The notes beneath the pieces are model-generated. The model ran no database searches, had not been told where the DNA came from, and worked only from the letters and a program-made list of their open reading frames with translations. From Pyxicephalus adspersus (lineage: Eukaryota; Chordata; Amphibia; Anura; Pyxicephalidae): a stretch of DNA of 64,000 bases. The position numbers and the translations under genes are program-made. The DNA lies in contig NC_092859.1 of assembly GCF_032062135.1 (NCBI RefSeq), positions 155,611,733 to 155,675,732 on the forward strand. Reading direction: 5' to 3'. Of this stretch, positions 23,870-36,229 are shown in pieces. How positions within the stretch are numbered: position 1 is the first letter of the stretch; each line of letters starts with the position of its first letter.

Positions 23870-25085
23870 TGGATACATCTACAGAGGGACACATATCTGA
23901 ATAGACTAAAGGCTTGACAGTGAACCCAACTGAGTTGTACTACAGGTATGTGCACACACCTCTAGATACTTGCAATAAATATCATTTCCCCCTTTTCCTA
24001 CAACAGAATATGTTTAAAATGACTTTTCCATTTCAGTCTGCAGTAAGGCTGTACAGATATGAGATGCTTGTCTCCCATGACAGTTGTTTCTGATCAGTTT
24101 AGTGATGATAAGGAGTCAGTGAGGTGTTCCATGACATCTTATAGTGATTACCCATACCAGATCACTAGATGGTTGACTGGTAACGAGACAATTGTACTCT
24201 CAGTAGCCGAAAAACTGCCACCTGAAATGATCACTAATCATTTTGAGCCATTATGAGTGGCAATTATTGAGCCTCTGTAAAAGGCTTTAGGTTTATAGCA
24301 GTATGACCTTAATATTTGAAAATAATTTGACCATATATCAATGGGTTGCTGGAGATTGAATGCTTCTGTTATAACAATGGAAGGCCTTCTCTCTCAGATG
24401 TGAATAAAGTGCTGAAAATGCCTCTCTGTATTTTAGATCAAAGAGGAAAGAGTCTGCAATGAACTTTTCAGCTTATTATGATCAAACAATAGATTTAAGA
24501 TAAATCCTAATGATATCTGGTGTCATGATGAAATATAACAGATCACAAAACAGAGGCGACTATAAGAATTTTAGTGTGAGTTGACAAATTTGATTTTTAA
24601 TGTTGTTTTTCTGTTTTCCCCAATGATGACAATCACAGCAGCTTTAATGTTTGGAAATCAGATTTTATTAATATTATTATGATTTGGGAAAGTGTAATTA
24701 ATTCTAGATTAAAATTTTATAGATTTGATGGTAACTTTTTAAAAATATATTATGGGAAAAATGGAATTTTCTTTAACAAAATTTTTATTGATGGGTTTAA
24801 GGGTCTCATTTGGCCAGGATACGCTGGCATTTTTTTCCAGGGAGGGCTCTGCATGAGCTTTTAGAAGAGTTTTGTTCTCCATGGCTGGAATGTGGTTGAT
24901 AAATTGCAACAGCTCAAGCTGCATTGTGCCCTGCACACCCAGTGACCTCCATATCCCCATTTTTCTTATTATATGGGTAAAGTTGCCACCTTTTTGGGAA
25001 ACACATACAGGTTTTATGATCTCTTTTAGTAAATATAATTGGTGACAAGCTTTATTTTCACCAACCAGACTGGTTAAAAATAAAA
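23870..25085. other. No gene recognised
   Basis: Unique AT-rich DNA. A 65-codon frame at 24059-24256 and smaller ones have no recognisable features. Confidence 0.45.
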
Positions 25086-25091
25086 ACTGAC

Positions 25092-25802
25092 CAACTCTAG
25101 TGTCTAGGTTTGAGCAAGCAAATTTTTAAAATTCAGTTTGGAGGCGAATTAGGCAATTCTCGCTTACCAAACATGTAGGCGATAACGGCCTTTGTAAATT
25201 CGGCCGGCGAGATTGAATTTTTGGGACCTGCAAGACCAATCAGGGGAGCGGAGCTGTCAGCTCCCCCCCCCCTGATTGCTCTTGCAGCCCTTTACTAGTT
25301 TTATGTGTTCTTAGATAGAGTTTCTCTGTCCAAGAACACAGGAATCCTGTGTTCCTCAGGAATCCTGTGTTCCTGGATAGAGAAACTCTATCCAGGAACA
25401 GATACTACAAAGCAGCAACTGAAATCAGGGGAGCAAAGCAGCTCCACTTCTCTGATTGCTGTTACAGTCCTGTACTATGTGTTCCTGGATAGAGTTTCTC
25501 TATCCAGGAACACAGTTTGAGTCTCGCTGTCTGCTCATGAATAAATGCAGCGTGGGAAAAATCCTCTGATTTTTCCCACGGCCACGTTCATTAATAAACA
25601 CAAGCAGCATGACTCACTCTGAGGATTCATTGACTGCCCACTGAGGATACCCACTGCTGTATTTATGAATGCAGCCTTGATAATCCTCCTATAGTGATTT
25701 CCGACGGTTTCGCAAAATTTCGGTGAACTTTCGCAAATCCATCCGATGTTCGAGGAAATTTTCCCAAGAATGCCAGAGACATTCTCGCTCATCCCTACTA
25801 GT
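25092..25802. mobile_element. Non-autonomous DNA transposon containing hairpin clusters
   Basis: The right end reads 'cattctcgctcatccctact'. Its complement, 'tagggatgagcgagaatg', matches the left end 'taggtttgagcaagcaaat' and 'attctcgc' imperfectly. 'ctagtg' lies outside both ends and may be part of a target duplication. Inside are three inverted repeats of one sequence: arms 25304-25320/25324-25340 (two mismatches), 25368-25382/25386-25400 (perfect 15 bp) and 25478-25494/25498-25514 (perfect 17 bp), each with a 3-base loop. No transposase is encoded. Confidence 0.6.
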
Positions 25803-25804
25803 GA

Positions 25805-26635
25805 CACTCTGGTCCACTAGGCAACCACTGTAGTAAATCTCATTCTGCATGGGAAGCAAACTGCAAGATGGAAGCTTCTGGCACATTGTGCTTGATGTAT
25901 TCAGAAGTCAGTATCGTGCAGTTTTCAGTTCGGCAAGAGTCAGATGGATGCATACAGGGAGATGAACTGGTGGCCAGAAACTTCCTATGCAGCGGCCTAC
26001 CATGTGACAAGGTCATTGCACATGATGAAATGGTTTGGAGGTGAACATTGCCAGATGTTGAGAAAACAAGCTATTGGGAAACAATGCAATAGCAATGGGA
26101 GGTTAGGAGTATACAAGTTCAAATTACAAAGGATAAATATCAGATGAATAATTGAATGTTTAGAAATTGAGATGGTAGAGAAGATAAAATAAAGCAAGTC
26201 TGGAATTATTTGCAGGTAAAAAAGCAGAGGGGTGAAATGGTGGATGATGAGCTTTTTGCTATAAGGATAGAAAGTAGGACAGAAGTGGACTGCTGTGAAA
26301 GGACAGAGTGAATAATTTATATCTGAGAGCTATGTGGAATAGTTAGTGCTGGCATTGTGTGTGTCCAGAAATGAACAGAGGATGCATCAGGCGAACAGAG
26401 TTAGTGGTGTCATCCTGCCAGGGAGATGCCCTGTTACTTAAAATTAAGTTGTAGTAACTATGAGGAGTGTACATATAACTGGTAAACTGTTTATACAGAA
26501 AGTTTCCTTCTGTCCTGGCAGTGGCAGGAGAAAACACAATACAGAAATACCGAAGGGGTATATAATTATAAGTTCCTTCTGCAAAAAGTGAGGCCTGTAA
26601 CGAGCGAGGAAGGAGCATAGGGGAAGGCCGTCATG
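25805..26635. other. No gene recognised
   Basis: Unique DNA up to the G-rich element; no coding or repeat call is supported. Confidence 0.45.
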
Positions 26636-26639
26636 ACTG

Positions 26640-27300
26640 GGCAGTCAGGGGGCAGATAGCATAGGGTTAAAAGTTTTGGACGAGAGTGAGCGAGAGGAAA
26701 GGGAGTGGGGAGGGAGGGGGAGGAGGTTTAAGGAGGGACAAGAGTAGGTAAAATGGGCAGGAGGAGGAGGGACCCCCCTTTCAGAGCGAGACAGCCTTCA
26801 GGAAAACTTTTTCCCACCCTCCCCTTTTTTGTGCTTATGTGGTTGGCAGTTTGGGTTTTTGATTGCTGGTTTGGGTAGTAGGGCGGGCGGTTGAGGTCCT
26901 TGGGGGGAATATTGGTGGCAATATTTTGGTTAGGGTTCCATCTTTGGTATGGAATCCCTGATTTGGGTTAATGGTTTGGTAAAGTGTTGTGGGGAGGGTC
27001 TGCACAGGAAAAGGATATATTTGTTCCCGAGCTGGAAGTATAGGCGGCTGGGACCAACTGTCTTTAAGGTGCAGAACCCAAAAGGTATAAAGTGGTGGCC
27101 TTCGAGGACCTGCAACCAGTAAGAAAGTTGGTTTATATTTTATTATATATTAAGTTAATTTTGGTTATATTTCTGTTAATAAAAGGCCCACGGGCCATTT
27201 AAGCAATGCTTGGAGTGGTAATTCATGGGTGGGGGATTTGGATGTGGGGGTATTTAAGGGGATGGGGGTGGGAGATTGGAAAAAGGGAAAGGGCAAGTTT
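26640..27300 (+). mobile_element. G-rich retroelement-like insertion, non-autonomous (copy A)
   Basis: It opens with 'gcatagggttaaaagtttt' and a G/A-rich leader. Then, in order, come 'ttcccaccctcccc', 'ccatctttggtatgg', 'cccgagctgg', 'gggaccaactgtctttaag' and 'cttcgaggacctgcaacc'. It ends with AATAAA at 27178-27183 and a hairpin GGCCC-AC-GGGCC (27185-27196). The order matches the copy at 47835-48370, and the 3' UTR structure matches the coding copy at 36120-38600. It has no ORF of its own, so it is probably a deletion derivative. Confidence 0.6.
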
Positions 27301-27304
27301 GTAA

Positions 27305-28035
27305 GGCGCATCTGCACGACTATGGCTTGCCACAGTTATGCCTTTTATAAGACCACATTGTGAATGCGGAACTTTAGTTCTGCTTGGTTGCCATAGATGT
27401 GAGCTTTTAGGAATTCCTAAACATCCATCCTATTAAAAATTGTTCTATATGTATTAATTTCCATAGATACTGTAAATGCATATACTTGAGGAAAATATTG
27501 AGATATCCTTATGTCTCCTGAAATATTGTTAAAATTCAACCCCTTTTCCCAAAAGCCTGGACCTCTTTTGTTGGATGTTGGAGGCTGTAGATGTGGCTTT
27601 AATTAAAATTCAGATTCCTTTGCCTCACAGCCCTCCTTCTCACAAAACAAGGTTATGGCCGAATGCAGAGCTCAGATCAGGTCGGCATGATTTTTTTCCA
27701 GACTTACGGCTATACAGTGCTCAGCAATTTTCTGAAACAAGCACATGCAATCTATTCGTAATGTACATTCATGGTCTGCTTGGAGGCGTGCCGACGTGCT
27801 ATTACCTGGTTCCTTTCACATCTTCTCCAATATTATCTATTGGAAGCCCTATCCTGAGCAAAGTTAATCCTCTAAGTATTACCTGTGTATTTTACACAAC
27901 CTTTTTCACCTGATACTTATAATATACAATTTCTCACCCACTGATTCTTAGGTATTTGATATCTTTTGTCTCCTACTTATCCAACTCACCTCCATCTCCT
28001 CTATTGATCATTTCTAAGATATACATTCATGTTCC
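27305..28035. other. No gene recognised
   Basis: Unique DNA. A 112-codon plus frame at 27575-27913 has no domain and lies in AT-rich sequence. Confidence 0.45.
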
Positions 28036-28039
28036 CAAT

Positions 28040-28063
28040 GATGTTTTAGGGGCGAAACGCGTC
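28040..28063 (+). ncRNA. Hammerhead-ribozyme-like motif, left half lost
   Basis: The right half 'GGGGCGAAACGCGTC' is intact, but the CTGANGA box is not recognisable ('caatgatg' at that place). 'aataaa' follows about 150 nt downstream, as in the copy at 18.7 kb. Probably a decayed relative of the copies at 58256 and 60829. Confidence 0.25.
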
Positions 28064-28259
28064 AGGATTGAGTTACAGCCTAATATTCTCACTCAGATCT
28101 ATCTAAAGGATTGGGATCTTCTGGCTATGTTTAAACTTTTAAATTGATTTTATGAATATGTTTGTTCACCATTTGTATGTGACATACTTTTTATTTGCTG
28201 ATAACCCAAATAAAATGTACTTTTAAATAAGTTAAATACATTGGTGCCATACAAAAGAG

Positions 28260-30280
28260 CCTTCTTTCTCTCATTCTCTTTTTAATTTACATTCAATATT
28301 CAATCAATAAGATGAACTCTGCATATATACAATACATATAGATACAATAATGCGTAGTATGGTATAGATAAAGTGAAACCCCTGCCGTGGCCGCAGTGTA
28401 GGTTGTCTTTCAAAATACTTTTCTTTTGGAAGGGAAAATGTGGACGGAATAGAGGAACATATATTTTTTTTCATTTCTCTTCACACTGTGTTTACATTGC
28501 TTTTTATATAGCTGCATTAAAAGAACCAAGATACATCAGAGAGATGGATTACAATATACTGAATTTCATTTTCAAAGTTTTTAATAGTTTACTGTGCCAT
28601 CATTTTTAAAAACTTTTTACAACAATTTTTACCAATGCTATCTTTTTATCTAGTAGTGTTGAAGACATTTTATAGTTTGTCCAAGCCATTTTTTCAGCAT
28701 TAATGACTTCCAGGAAACTACCCACGTACTTCTATCCAACAGATAGGACTGACACCTTAATACAATCACCATGGAATGTGACAAGACAGATATTAACTGT
28801 TTAATACACAATGGGAGGTGTGAAAATGGAAGAACCACCCTGTTCTAGTTCTAGAATCGCATGGCGGAGACACCAAGGATGGGATTGCACAAATAGAACA
28901 TGGTGGTTCCACAACTTTCATACATCCCTTCTTGTTCTTGGACAATCAACATCTGTCTTGTCACATTGCTCAGTGATTGGATACATCTGTCCTATATACA
29001 GAAAATATACAGCCGATATAAAGTAAACACTGCGGAATATTTTTGGAACTTATTGGAGCTGCAGAAGTGATTTGGACAAGCTATGAAAAACTTTCAATAT
29101 TATCAGAACAGGTCCATCGGAACCTCTACTAGATATGCCATGGCCTGGATGAAAAGAAACCTTCATACAATGCTGGTATTTTCTGCCAAGATACCAAAGA
29201 ACTTTTTTGTCTGTTGGCTTTATTAAGCAATCAATGGATATACAAATAATGAAGCCCCACCACCTGACCCATACCTATCAAACAATAACACATTTCAGCC
29301 ATGCACCTAAAGTCCCCGAGGACCATAAATTGCATCAATATGATGGGAGGCACGGTTCTGGTGGTAAGGCTTATTTATCTTTGTGGCCATTGGCAGCCTA
29401 ATAAATTTGGCTGAAGAAGGAAAATTAAATTGAATTCAATGGGTGTGCATAGAATGCTGAGGTCCGGTACCAGAAAGTGGAGTCTACCCAAAGCAGCATC
29501 AATTATGGTCCTTGCCATGGTCCGACGCCCTTTCCGTAGTTTACAAAAAAGTAGAGCTTAAGTGTAAAACCTGGTGGAATCTGTGGCCTGACTCTTAGGG
29601 CCACAGAATTCATATGAACAGGCAAAGTGTGAACTTGCCAGTGCCAGGACCACATAGAGAAATATATTTTAGAAAGAAATCTTTATATTGAAAAACAAAT
29701 CAGAGTACATAAATAATTTATTTCTTTTTTTAGTTGGTCAGTAAGTGCAAACAGATTTGTTATTGCCATATAACCCAACAATAAACAGATAACTGTTAAA
29801 ATGCAAGATTGCACCTAATCCATTCCCTGCCTGTTACACATTGTACAGAAACAGACTTACTGGCATGATCAGTATATATGCATTGGATCACCTTTTTGCA
29901 CAGAAATACATTTGTGCTCAGGTGTCTGTCACATGATGTAGAAACTCAGCAACCTGTACATAAATTATTCAATCTATTGTGTCAGCCAGTTTAGCTGTCA
30001 TCCTACTATCTGACTTTCTGCAGCTGAGCTGCTTGTATTCTGCCTCTGTGCATGGCTCCATGCATTGCTCATCATTCTGCCGGTCTCCTTATATTGTCCC
30101 TGACCTTGCAAATCATATGTAAACGGCTCAGTCAGGTTGAAAAGTAATGAGAGTCACAATAGTGGAACAGATGATACAAAACGAGAACTCGTTTACAGTT
30201 AATTCCAATGTATATATCGGTCAAAGAGCACACGCTATGCCAGGGTATTTTACATTGGAAAGCTCCTACAGCAAAACTTG
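28260..30280. other. No gene recognised
   Basis: Unique DNA. Open frames of 60-80 codons (28373-28609, 28811-29026 and 29207-29401) have no recognisable family or splice context. Confidence 0.45.
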
Positions 30281-30284
30281 CATT

Positions 30285-30660
30285 AAAATAAAAAAAATAC
30301 ATTACCTTTACTTCCGCAGAGCCCTTCCTACAATTGCCCTCTATTCGGTCCCATGCCATCTTGAATTCTTTTTTTGTCTCAACATGGAGGTACCATAGGG
30401 CCCCGCTGTCTTCTTCCTTCATCTTCCAGCTTCCTTCTTCTCCTGATCTGGCACTGAGCAGGTGCGAGATTGGGTGATGTTTCCTCCTGTAAATATAAAA
30501 GGTAAAAAAAAAAATGCGCATGCATCAGATTGGCACTTTTTTTACATTGCGGGAAAAGCCTTTTCTGCCCTTGCCCAAACACATAAGGAGCATCCTGGGA
30601 TACGCGACGTAGGTTTCTCAAGAGGCTCTGGGATTCCCATACAGTTTTTTATGGAAAGAA
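30285..30660. repeat. Non-autonomous repeat related to 14020-14515
   Basis: It shares the 'atcttccagcttccttcttc'-type block, the 'aaaaaaaaatgcgcatgcat' block and 'ggcactttttttacattgcg' with the element at 14.0-14.5 kb. Long overlapping ORFs on both strands (up to 129 codons) are a by-product of this low-complexity composition and do not look like genes. Confidence 0.5.
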
Positions 30661-30664
30661 TATA

Positions 30665-31755
30665 ATGTGGTCCACTTGAAAGTATCTCTATCACTGGGGC
30701 ATTATTAACCAACCACTACTAAAACTAACAATATACTACATGGCCAATTTATGGCAAGGTGGCCCCTATAAATGTGCTTTTATTTGCTTTATTTAGTGAG
30801 CCACAATTGGATAAGCAAAGATAGACTCAACTTGATGACCAAGAGGATTTTCTTTATTTCCATTTAATTTCACAGCAATAGTGAAAATTTGATTTTAATC
30901 TCCTTTCTACCCATGGGGGCAGAGGGAGGGTGATTTATCCACACATACCATCTTTCTGAAATGACAAAGAGAGATATCTTATAGTATATTTGCAAACAAT
31001 GGGTCTCCAAGCTGCGGTTCACAAAGAATTAAGATGCATGAAGCCCATAAACCACATATATTTCTGTACAGGCCTATTATAATTAAATATGCAATAAATT
31101 AGAGGCCAGATAAAAGATTCTATTTGAGTTGTATACTTCAGACAAAGATTATTTGGAAGAGATGTAAAGCTTATCTTTAGGCACATTTTAAAAACCCTTT
31201 AACTCTTCTTCTTATCCACCTACCATGTTTTTTTCTTTTGTGGTGAAGCAAGATATACTCACCTAAATTCACTATCCGGTGGCGGGGGACTGCTAATCCG
31301 GGGCTGCAGATGTGCACAGACCTCCCGATCCCTGACCCTCCATTGGAGCTGACATGATTGCCTGCAAGCTTTCTTCAAGATCCTGATAGGTCTCCAATGC
31401 TTGACAACCAATAGGTAGAGTACATGGCATGCAGCTATATATTGTCCTAATATAAGTTTTAGAGAGATGGAATGAATAGAGGGCAGGTATTACCAGTGAA
31501 ACGTTAAGGATATTTAACAAAGCTTTAAAAAGTTTATCTTAAATAAACTTACTTCCTTATAAAAAATAGTGTTCAATCTTTGGCTTCAGTCAATTAGAAA
31601 TCAGCTTGTTTCTGAGCCAGCACACTGATAGGCATTTAAAAACATGTCAGCCCCATCTGCATTACCACAATGTCTCCATCATTAATTCTTCATTAAACCA
31701 GCAGTTGTTTGCCATTCAAACCACTGTACAGGCGCCAGATAACAGGAATATGCAG
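30665..31755. other. No gene recognised
   Basis: Unique DNA; nothing supported. Confidence 0.45.
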
Positions 31756-31756
31756 G

Positions 31757-31852
31757 CCAGGATTCCATGTGTTTCAATGGCAGTAATTGATTCGCTATCA
31801 CGGAATGTTTCAAACATTTGTCAGATTCACTGCTTTATAAATGGACCCCAAG
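31757..31852. repeat. MITE (family 2), half copy
   Basis: 'tgtttcaatggcagtaattg' and 'cagattcactgctttataaa' match the right half of the palindromic element at 45063-45208. The left half is not clearly present. Confidence 0.6.
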
Positions 31853-31859
31853 TGTTGTA

Positions 31860-34185
31860 TGTTGTACATGTCACAACTGTTAAACTGCTAGGAAAATAGG
31901 CTCTTAGCCACTTGTGCAAATGAAGTCTAAAGTAAAGGTCACTTACATGCCTAAAAGTTCATGTAATTAAACTAAGGGTGGTTCTGGCACTGTATGGCAC
32001 CCTGGCTGGATGTACAAAAGGAGGAGCCTACCAATAGGTAGATAATATTTTTCAGTGTTGTCCAAATACAGTTTTTGAGGGCCCGGACTAATATAATATT
32101 AATTTTGTATATTGTACATTGCTAAATTGCTTGTGTCTTGGCCATTGAAGACCGGGGTCGGATACCCCTGTGAGGGCATTACTAGAGATCATGTGATCCT
32201 CCAGTGAAACTTTGAACCTCCCCTCTTCTGTATTAACCTCTATGACCAGAGGTCCCATCCCCCAGGGAGTCACATGCAGCCACCATAGGTCCCATTCTTG
32301 TGCCCATGCAGAGTATAGCAGTGGTGAATAAAAATATATTGCCTTCTTCAGCATCTGCCATATGAAAAGTCTCAGGAGCAGACAACTCCTAACAACTATC
32401 AGCTTTTGGGAACCCAACCCCTGTGTACCCTAACTATAAATTTGAGTGAATATGGGCTTCATTCAGCATTTGTAGAACAGAACTAGGTTTGGATTGATTT
32501 ATGGATTGATCCTCAACCTGAATTAAAGCTGCAACACTGCTGCACATCACACAAAATGCACAAAATGTCCCTTTTAAAAACATCCTAAAAACAATAGGTG
32601 CTTTAATATGTAAAGCAGAATCTGCATGGAGTACACAGACAATGGATTATGATTATTGCACACAGAGAAATGAAAAGTTTTTCTGCTTATGTTTGGCAAT
32701 CTTCCTCCCAATGTAAAAATCCCGAACACCACTTATCATAGTGATGCATGGCTATTCACAAATGCGCAGCTCCCCATTTTTCCAAAAGACAGCTTTCATG
32801 CCTTCTGCAATATTAGGGAGATGATCAGACTTGAAATGGATTGTGGAGTGAATTTATCACCTGCTAAGAGGATTTCACTTCAAAAAAATGGTGTATGTTC
32901 AAATTCCTGCTGGGAGGTGCTTTTCACCTATTTCTTAGCATTGTGTATATAAAGAGGTTTATTTGGCAGAATGGTGTTAAAAAGTTATGAATTCTTTATA
33001 CACAAAATGTAAAGGGAACACTACAGCTCCAGGGGTTCTACTGCTAATGAGATCAAGATAGTCACTTTTCAAGGGATGAAAGATATACAGTAAATGTTAT
33101 TGTCCCAGAATGGACAAGGTATTCTGATTCCCACTTCTACTATATATAGTTTACTTTTAAGAATAGATAAGTCATTTTTCTTTCATTTTGATTTATACGT
33201 AGAAAAATGAAAGACCACCCTTCAACTTCTCTAGGGCTATGTACACTGACTGGAGATATTTGGGATGTGACCCAATAGGTGTCTACGGGAAGCTATTGTG
33301 CAGGTGTGGGCAGTGCATAAAAGACTTTCAGAACAGGACATAACCCAATACCATAGGACCTACTTAGGTAAGCATGCATCTGGAAAGTTAGTTTAGGACC
33401 TGTGTTGATGGACTTTAGTTTGCATCAGATGGGTTTGGTATACCCATACAAATCTTTGGTGATGCAAAACCCTCTTGAAGCAAATTAGAATAGATCTCTG
33501 AGTGATCTCAAAAGCTTTTCAAACTGATGTCTTTGCCACAAGCCCAAAGCTCATTGGAACAGGCAAAAAGGATTAGGTGAGTGTAAGACTGAGTGTAAGG
33601 GATAATTGTACAAAAGTATCCCTAATGGTAATCCTGTACTGAGGGCTGTGTAGGCTGCTAACGCCTTGAGTAGTTCCTGAGTCAGGAGGTTGAATATGAA
33701 AGTGGAATGATGAGAGAGGAAAAGTAAAGTATGTGAAGGGCAACATTTAGGTGATACTGCTCCTTTGCCCTACATGTGAAAATCACGTATAGCAAAAAGG
33801 CAAATAAAGGTATGTCAGACTGTTCCAGTATTTTCTAAATTGAATTTGCAGGTTTCTGATTGATTTTACTTGCATGGGGTTGTACCAAACACAAATAAAA
33901 TTAATAAATCTACAGAATCTGTAAACATAATATGCACAATCAAAGGAACTCTACTTACACAATTGCCTACAGATTAGAAATAAAGGAAAAGGAAAATGGT
34001 GTAGTTGGAAGGCATCCAGGTAGCTATGAGCAATGTGAGTGTAACCTTGAGAGGGCAGTGGTAGAAGAACCCAAGTGAAGCTTTTGTGGTTTAGAGGCAC
34101 ATATGATTGATTACTTTCAAGGAAAGCATCCAAGCCAACCACTGTAAGGCCTGGAGATGAATGGAACATAGTGGAATGGCGGCCT
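31860..34185. other. No gene recognised
   Basis: Unique, AT-rich DNA. Frames of up to 109 codons (32088-32417, minus) have no recognisable domains. Confidence 0.45.
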
Positions 34186-34189
34186 GCAT

Positions 34190-34830
34190 GACAATATGCA
34201 TAGAAAGAGCAGAAAGGAGAGAAAGGAGATGTAAACGGGGGACAGGGTTCTGGGGGGCAAGTGGTAAAAGGTGAATGGTGGTTGAGAATTGAGGGGTGGA
34301 GGATAGAGAGAGAGCCTATCTCTCAGGTCTGTGGGGAGGAACTATTCCCCAATAGGTTGCAGAAGAATTGGGTTTCTGGATTGGCAGTTTGGAGACATCG
34401 AGGGCAGTGTTTTGGAGTTCTGGTTGGGAGAACCTATCTATAATATGGGTGGTTATAAGTGTTTGTCAGGAGGTGTTGTCCCCAAAAAGGGGGTATGTGG
34501 GTGTTGGGGGGCTGTCAGAATAGACATTCGTTCTCGAAGCCGTGTAGGGCGGCTAGAAGCAATAATATCATGGGGGTCGCAGCCCCTTCTCGGGGAGGGA
34601 AGATTCTGTTGGGGTTAGGGCCTTCGAGGACCTGCTACAGTGTTGGGTATTTGTTGTAAATTAAATATTTGGTTATTTAGGATGGTTTTATTTTGTTTAA
34701 TAAATGTGTTTTTAAACATAACATAATAAACATTTGCAAAGTGTTGTTATTGTCTGTATTTGGGAAAGGGGTAAAGGGAAAAGAGGGAGGCTGTTGCAGC
34801 AAGGGAATGGGGAGCCAATAACTTGGCTAC
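34190..34830 (+). mobile_element. G-rich retroelement-like insertion, non-autonomous (copy B)
   Basis: A G-rich block between AT-rich flanks contains 'gggccttcgaggacctgct' (34618-34636), as in copy A, then an AT-rich 3' UTR with AATAAA at 34699-34704. A 'gggaaaggggtaaagggaaa' segment follows. It carries overlapping frames of 60-95 codons caused by low stop density in G-rich DNA. No SGNH motif was found. It is more diverged than copies A and D. Confidence 0.5.
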
Positions 34831-34839
34831 ACAAGTCAT

Positions 34840-36110
34840 GTTTTACCTGTCAAAGAATCTGGTGACCCGTTTTGTGATTTTTATATCACACTGCATGACC
34901 ACAGAAGGGTCTCCCCTACATCAGTTACACTTTGTGACTCACAAGAACAACTATACAGAATTATCAGTGGTTTGGCAGGTGAAGCCATAGATATCTACAG
35001 TGCATATTTCAGCTGCTTGACTAAAGTTCTACTTTCAGCAGGGGGTCTGCACTTTGGTAGAAATGGAATAAAGCTTCTATTCTGACATAAAAAGAAAAAT
35101 GTAGCTTATCTACACAGCTTTACTGCAGTTGTGTGTTCCAATAACAATGTTATTTAGGCGCGGTACTGTCTCTTTTCAGTGTGTAGTTTGAAATCATTGA
35201 AAGCTGAACACTGGAACACGAGTCTAATGTATTATATTACACTCTCTTTGGTTCATTCTTCTAGGATACATCCGCTCTACAGATATTTTTTTATTAAATA
35301 CAAATTGTTCTGTCTTGAGTCTGTGATGTTTCTGCACTTACCGGGCTGGATGGAAAGACATAGTTTATACTTCGGCCTCTGTGCCCGGTTTCACCACGCT
35401 GTGATACAATGATAGGTCTGAAATCTTTTCAGCCTCTTGTCTTCATTCCCTCATTTAGAAATGACATCCCTGCTGGTTTGTGTGTCCCATCAAGCTTGTT
35501 CAAAACATTACTCAACTATAAAAGGTATATGAGTTTTCAGGGTAGAGAAAGACTGAATGCTGGTAAAAGATAGAAGAGCTATGGCGGATGTTATGTTTGT
35601 TCTGATGTCTGCATACACAGCTTTGGAAGAACAATGTGGCTTTTCATCAGCCTGCTAAAAACCATTAGCAATAGAAGTTTATTTCTGCGTATTTCCTCAA
35701 TGTAACCCATGGCATCCCCGGATATTCTTTTGGACCTCAAGGACTCAACCTCAAATTGGTGGACAATTCTTACCTGTGTTCCTCATTGCACTGTGGCATA
35801 AGCAACTCACAAGGCTCGTGCATCTTCATTTTAGAGTTTTTTTGTAGCTAGAACACATATCTTAGGGTAATAGGGTGTCATACAATAGCAGTAAACATCA
35901 ATAACAGTCCTTCACAGTCACAATGGTAGCTGAACTGTAGTTTCATTCCATTACCCCTTGGGTCCACCATTAGCCGCATTTTAACATTAGAGTGGGTTTC
36001 TTCTTCAAAGCAACTGTCCCAAATTCTAGCACCAGCGGGATTCTGTCGTTAGGTTCCTTAGCTCTGAGCCCCCTTTTCCTGAAGCTTCTCACCTTGAATC
36101 CAGAGGTTAG
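34840..36110. other. No gene recognised
   Basis: Unique DNA immediately upstream of the SGNH element; no host exon is supported. The exact left border of that element cannot be placed. Confidence 0.45.
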
Positions 36111-36139
36111 GGTCAAAAGTTTAAGGGGGTGGAGAGTTA

Positions 36140-36170
36140 GTAGATAAAAGGACAGGACAACGGAAGTGCA
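36140..36170 (+). promoter_or_regulatory. Possible promoter of the SGNH element
   Basis: A TATA-like 'gataaaag' is followed about 20 nt on by 'aacggaagtg', an ETS-type core. It lies about 60-90 nt before the first in-frame ATG (36230). Suggestive spacing only. Confidence 0.25.
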
Positions 36171-36229
36171 GCACATTTTTTAGGAAAGAAGAAATTTTGG
36201 GGAGAGAAGAAATCTTGCAGGTAGGCATT

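Noticed and set aside
25092..25802. A confident target-site duplication for the hairpin transposon
   Set aside because: 'ctagtg' occurs outside both ends but with a one- to two-base offset, so the duplication length cannot be fixed.
28040..28063. A functional ribozyme at 28.0 kb
   Set aside because: The CUGANGA box is absent and only the right half of the motif survives.
30132..30665. 129-codon minus-strand frame as a gene
   Set aside because: It lies in a repeat related to 14020-14515, with equally long frames on the other strand and no domain.
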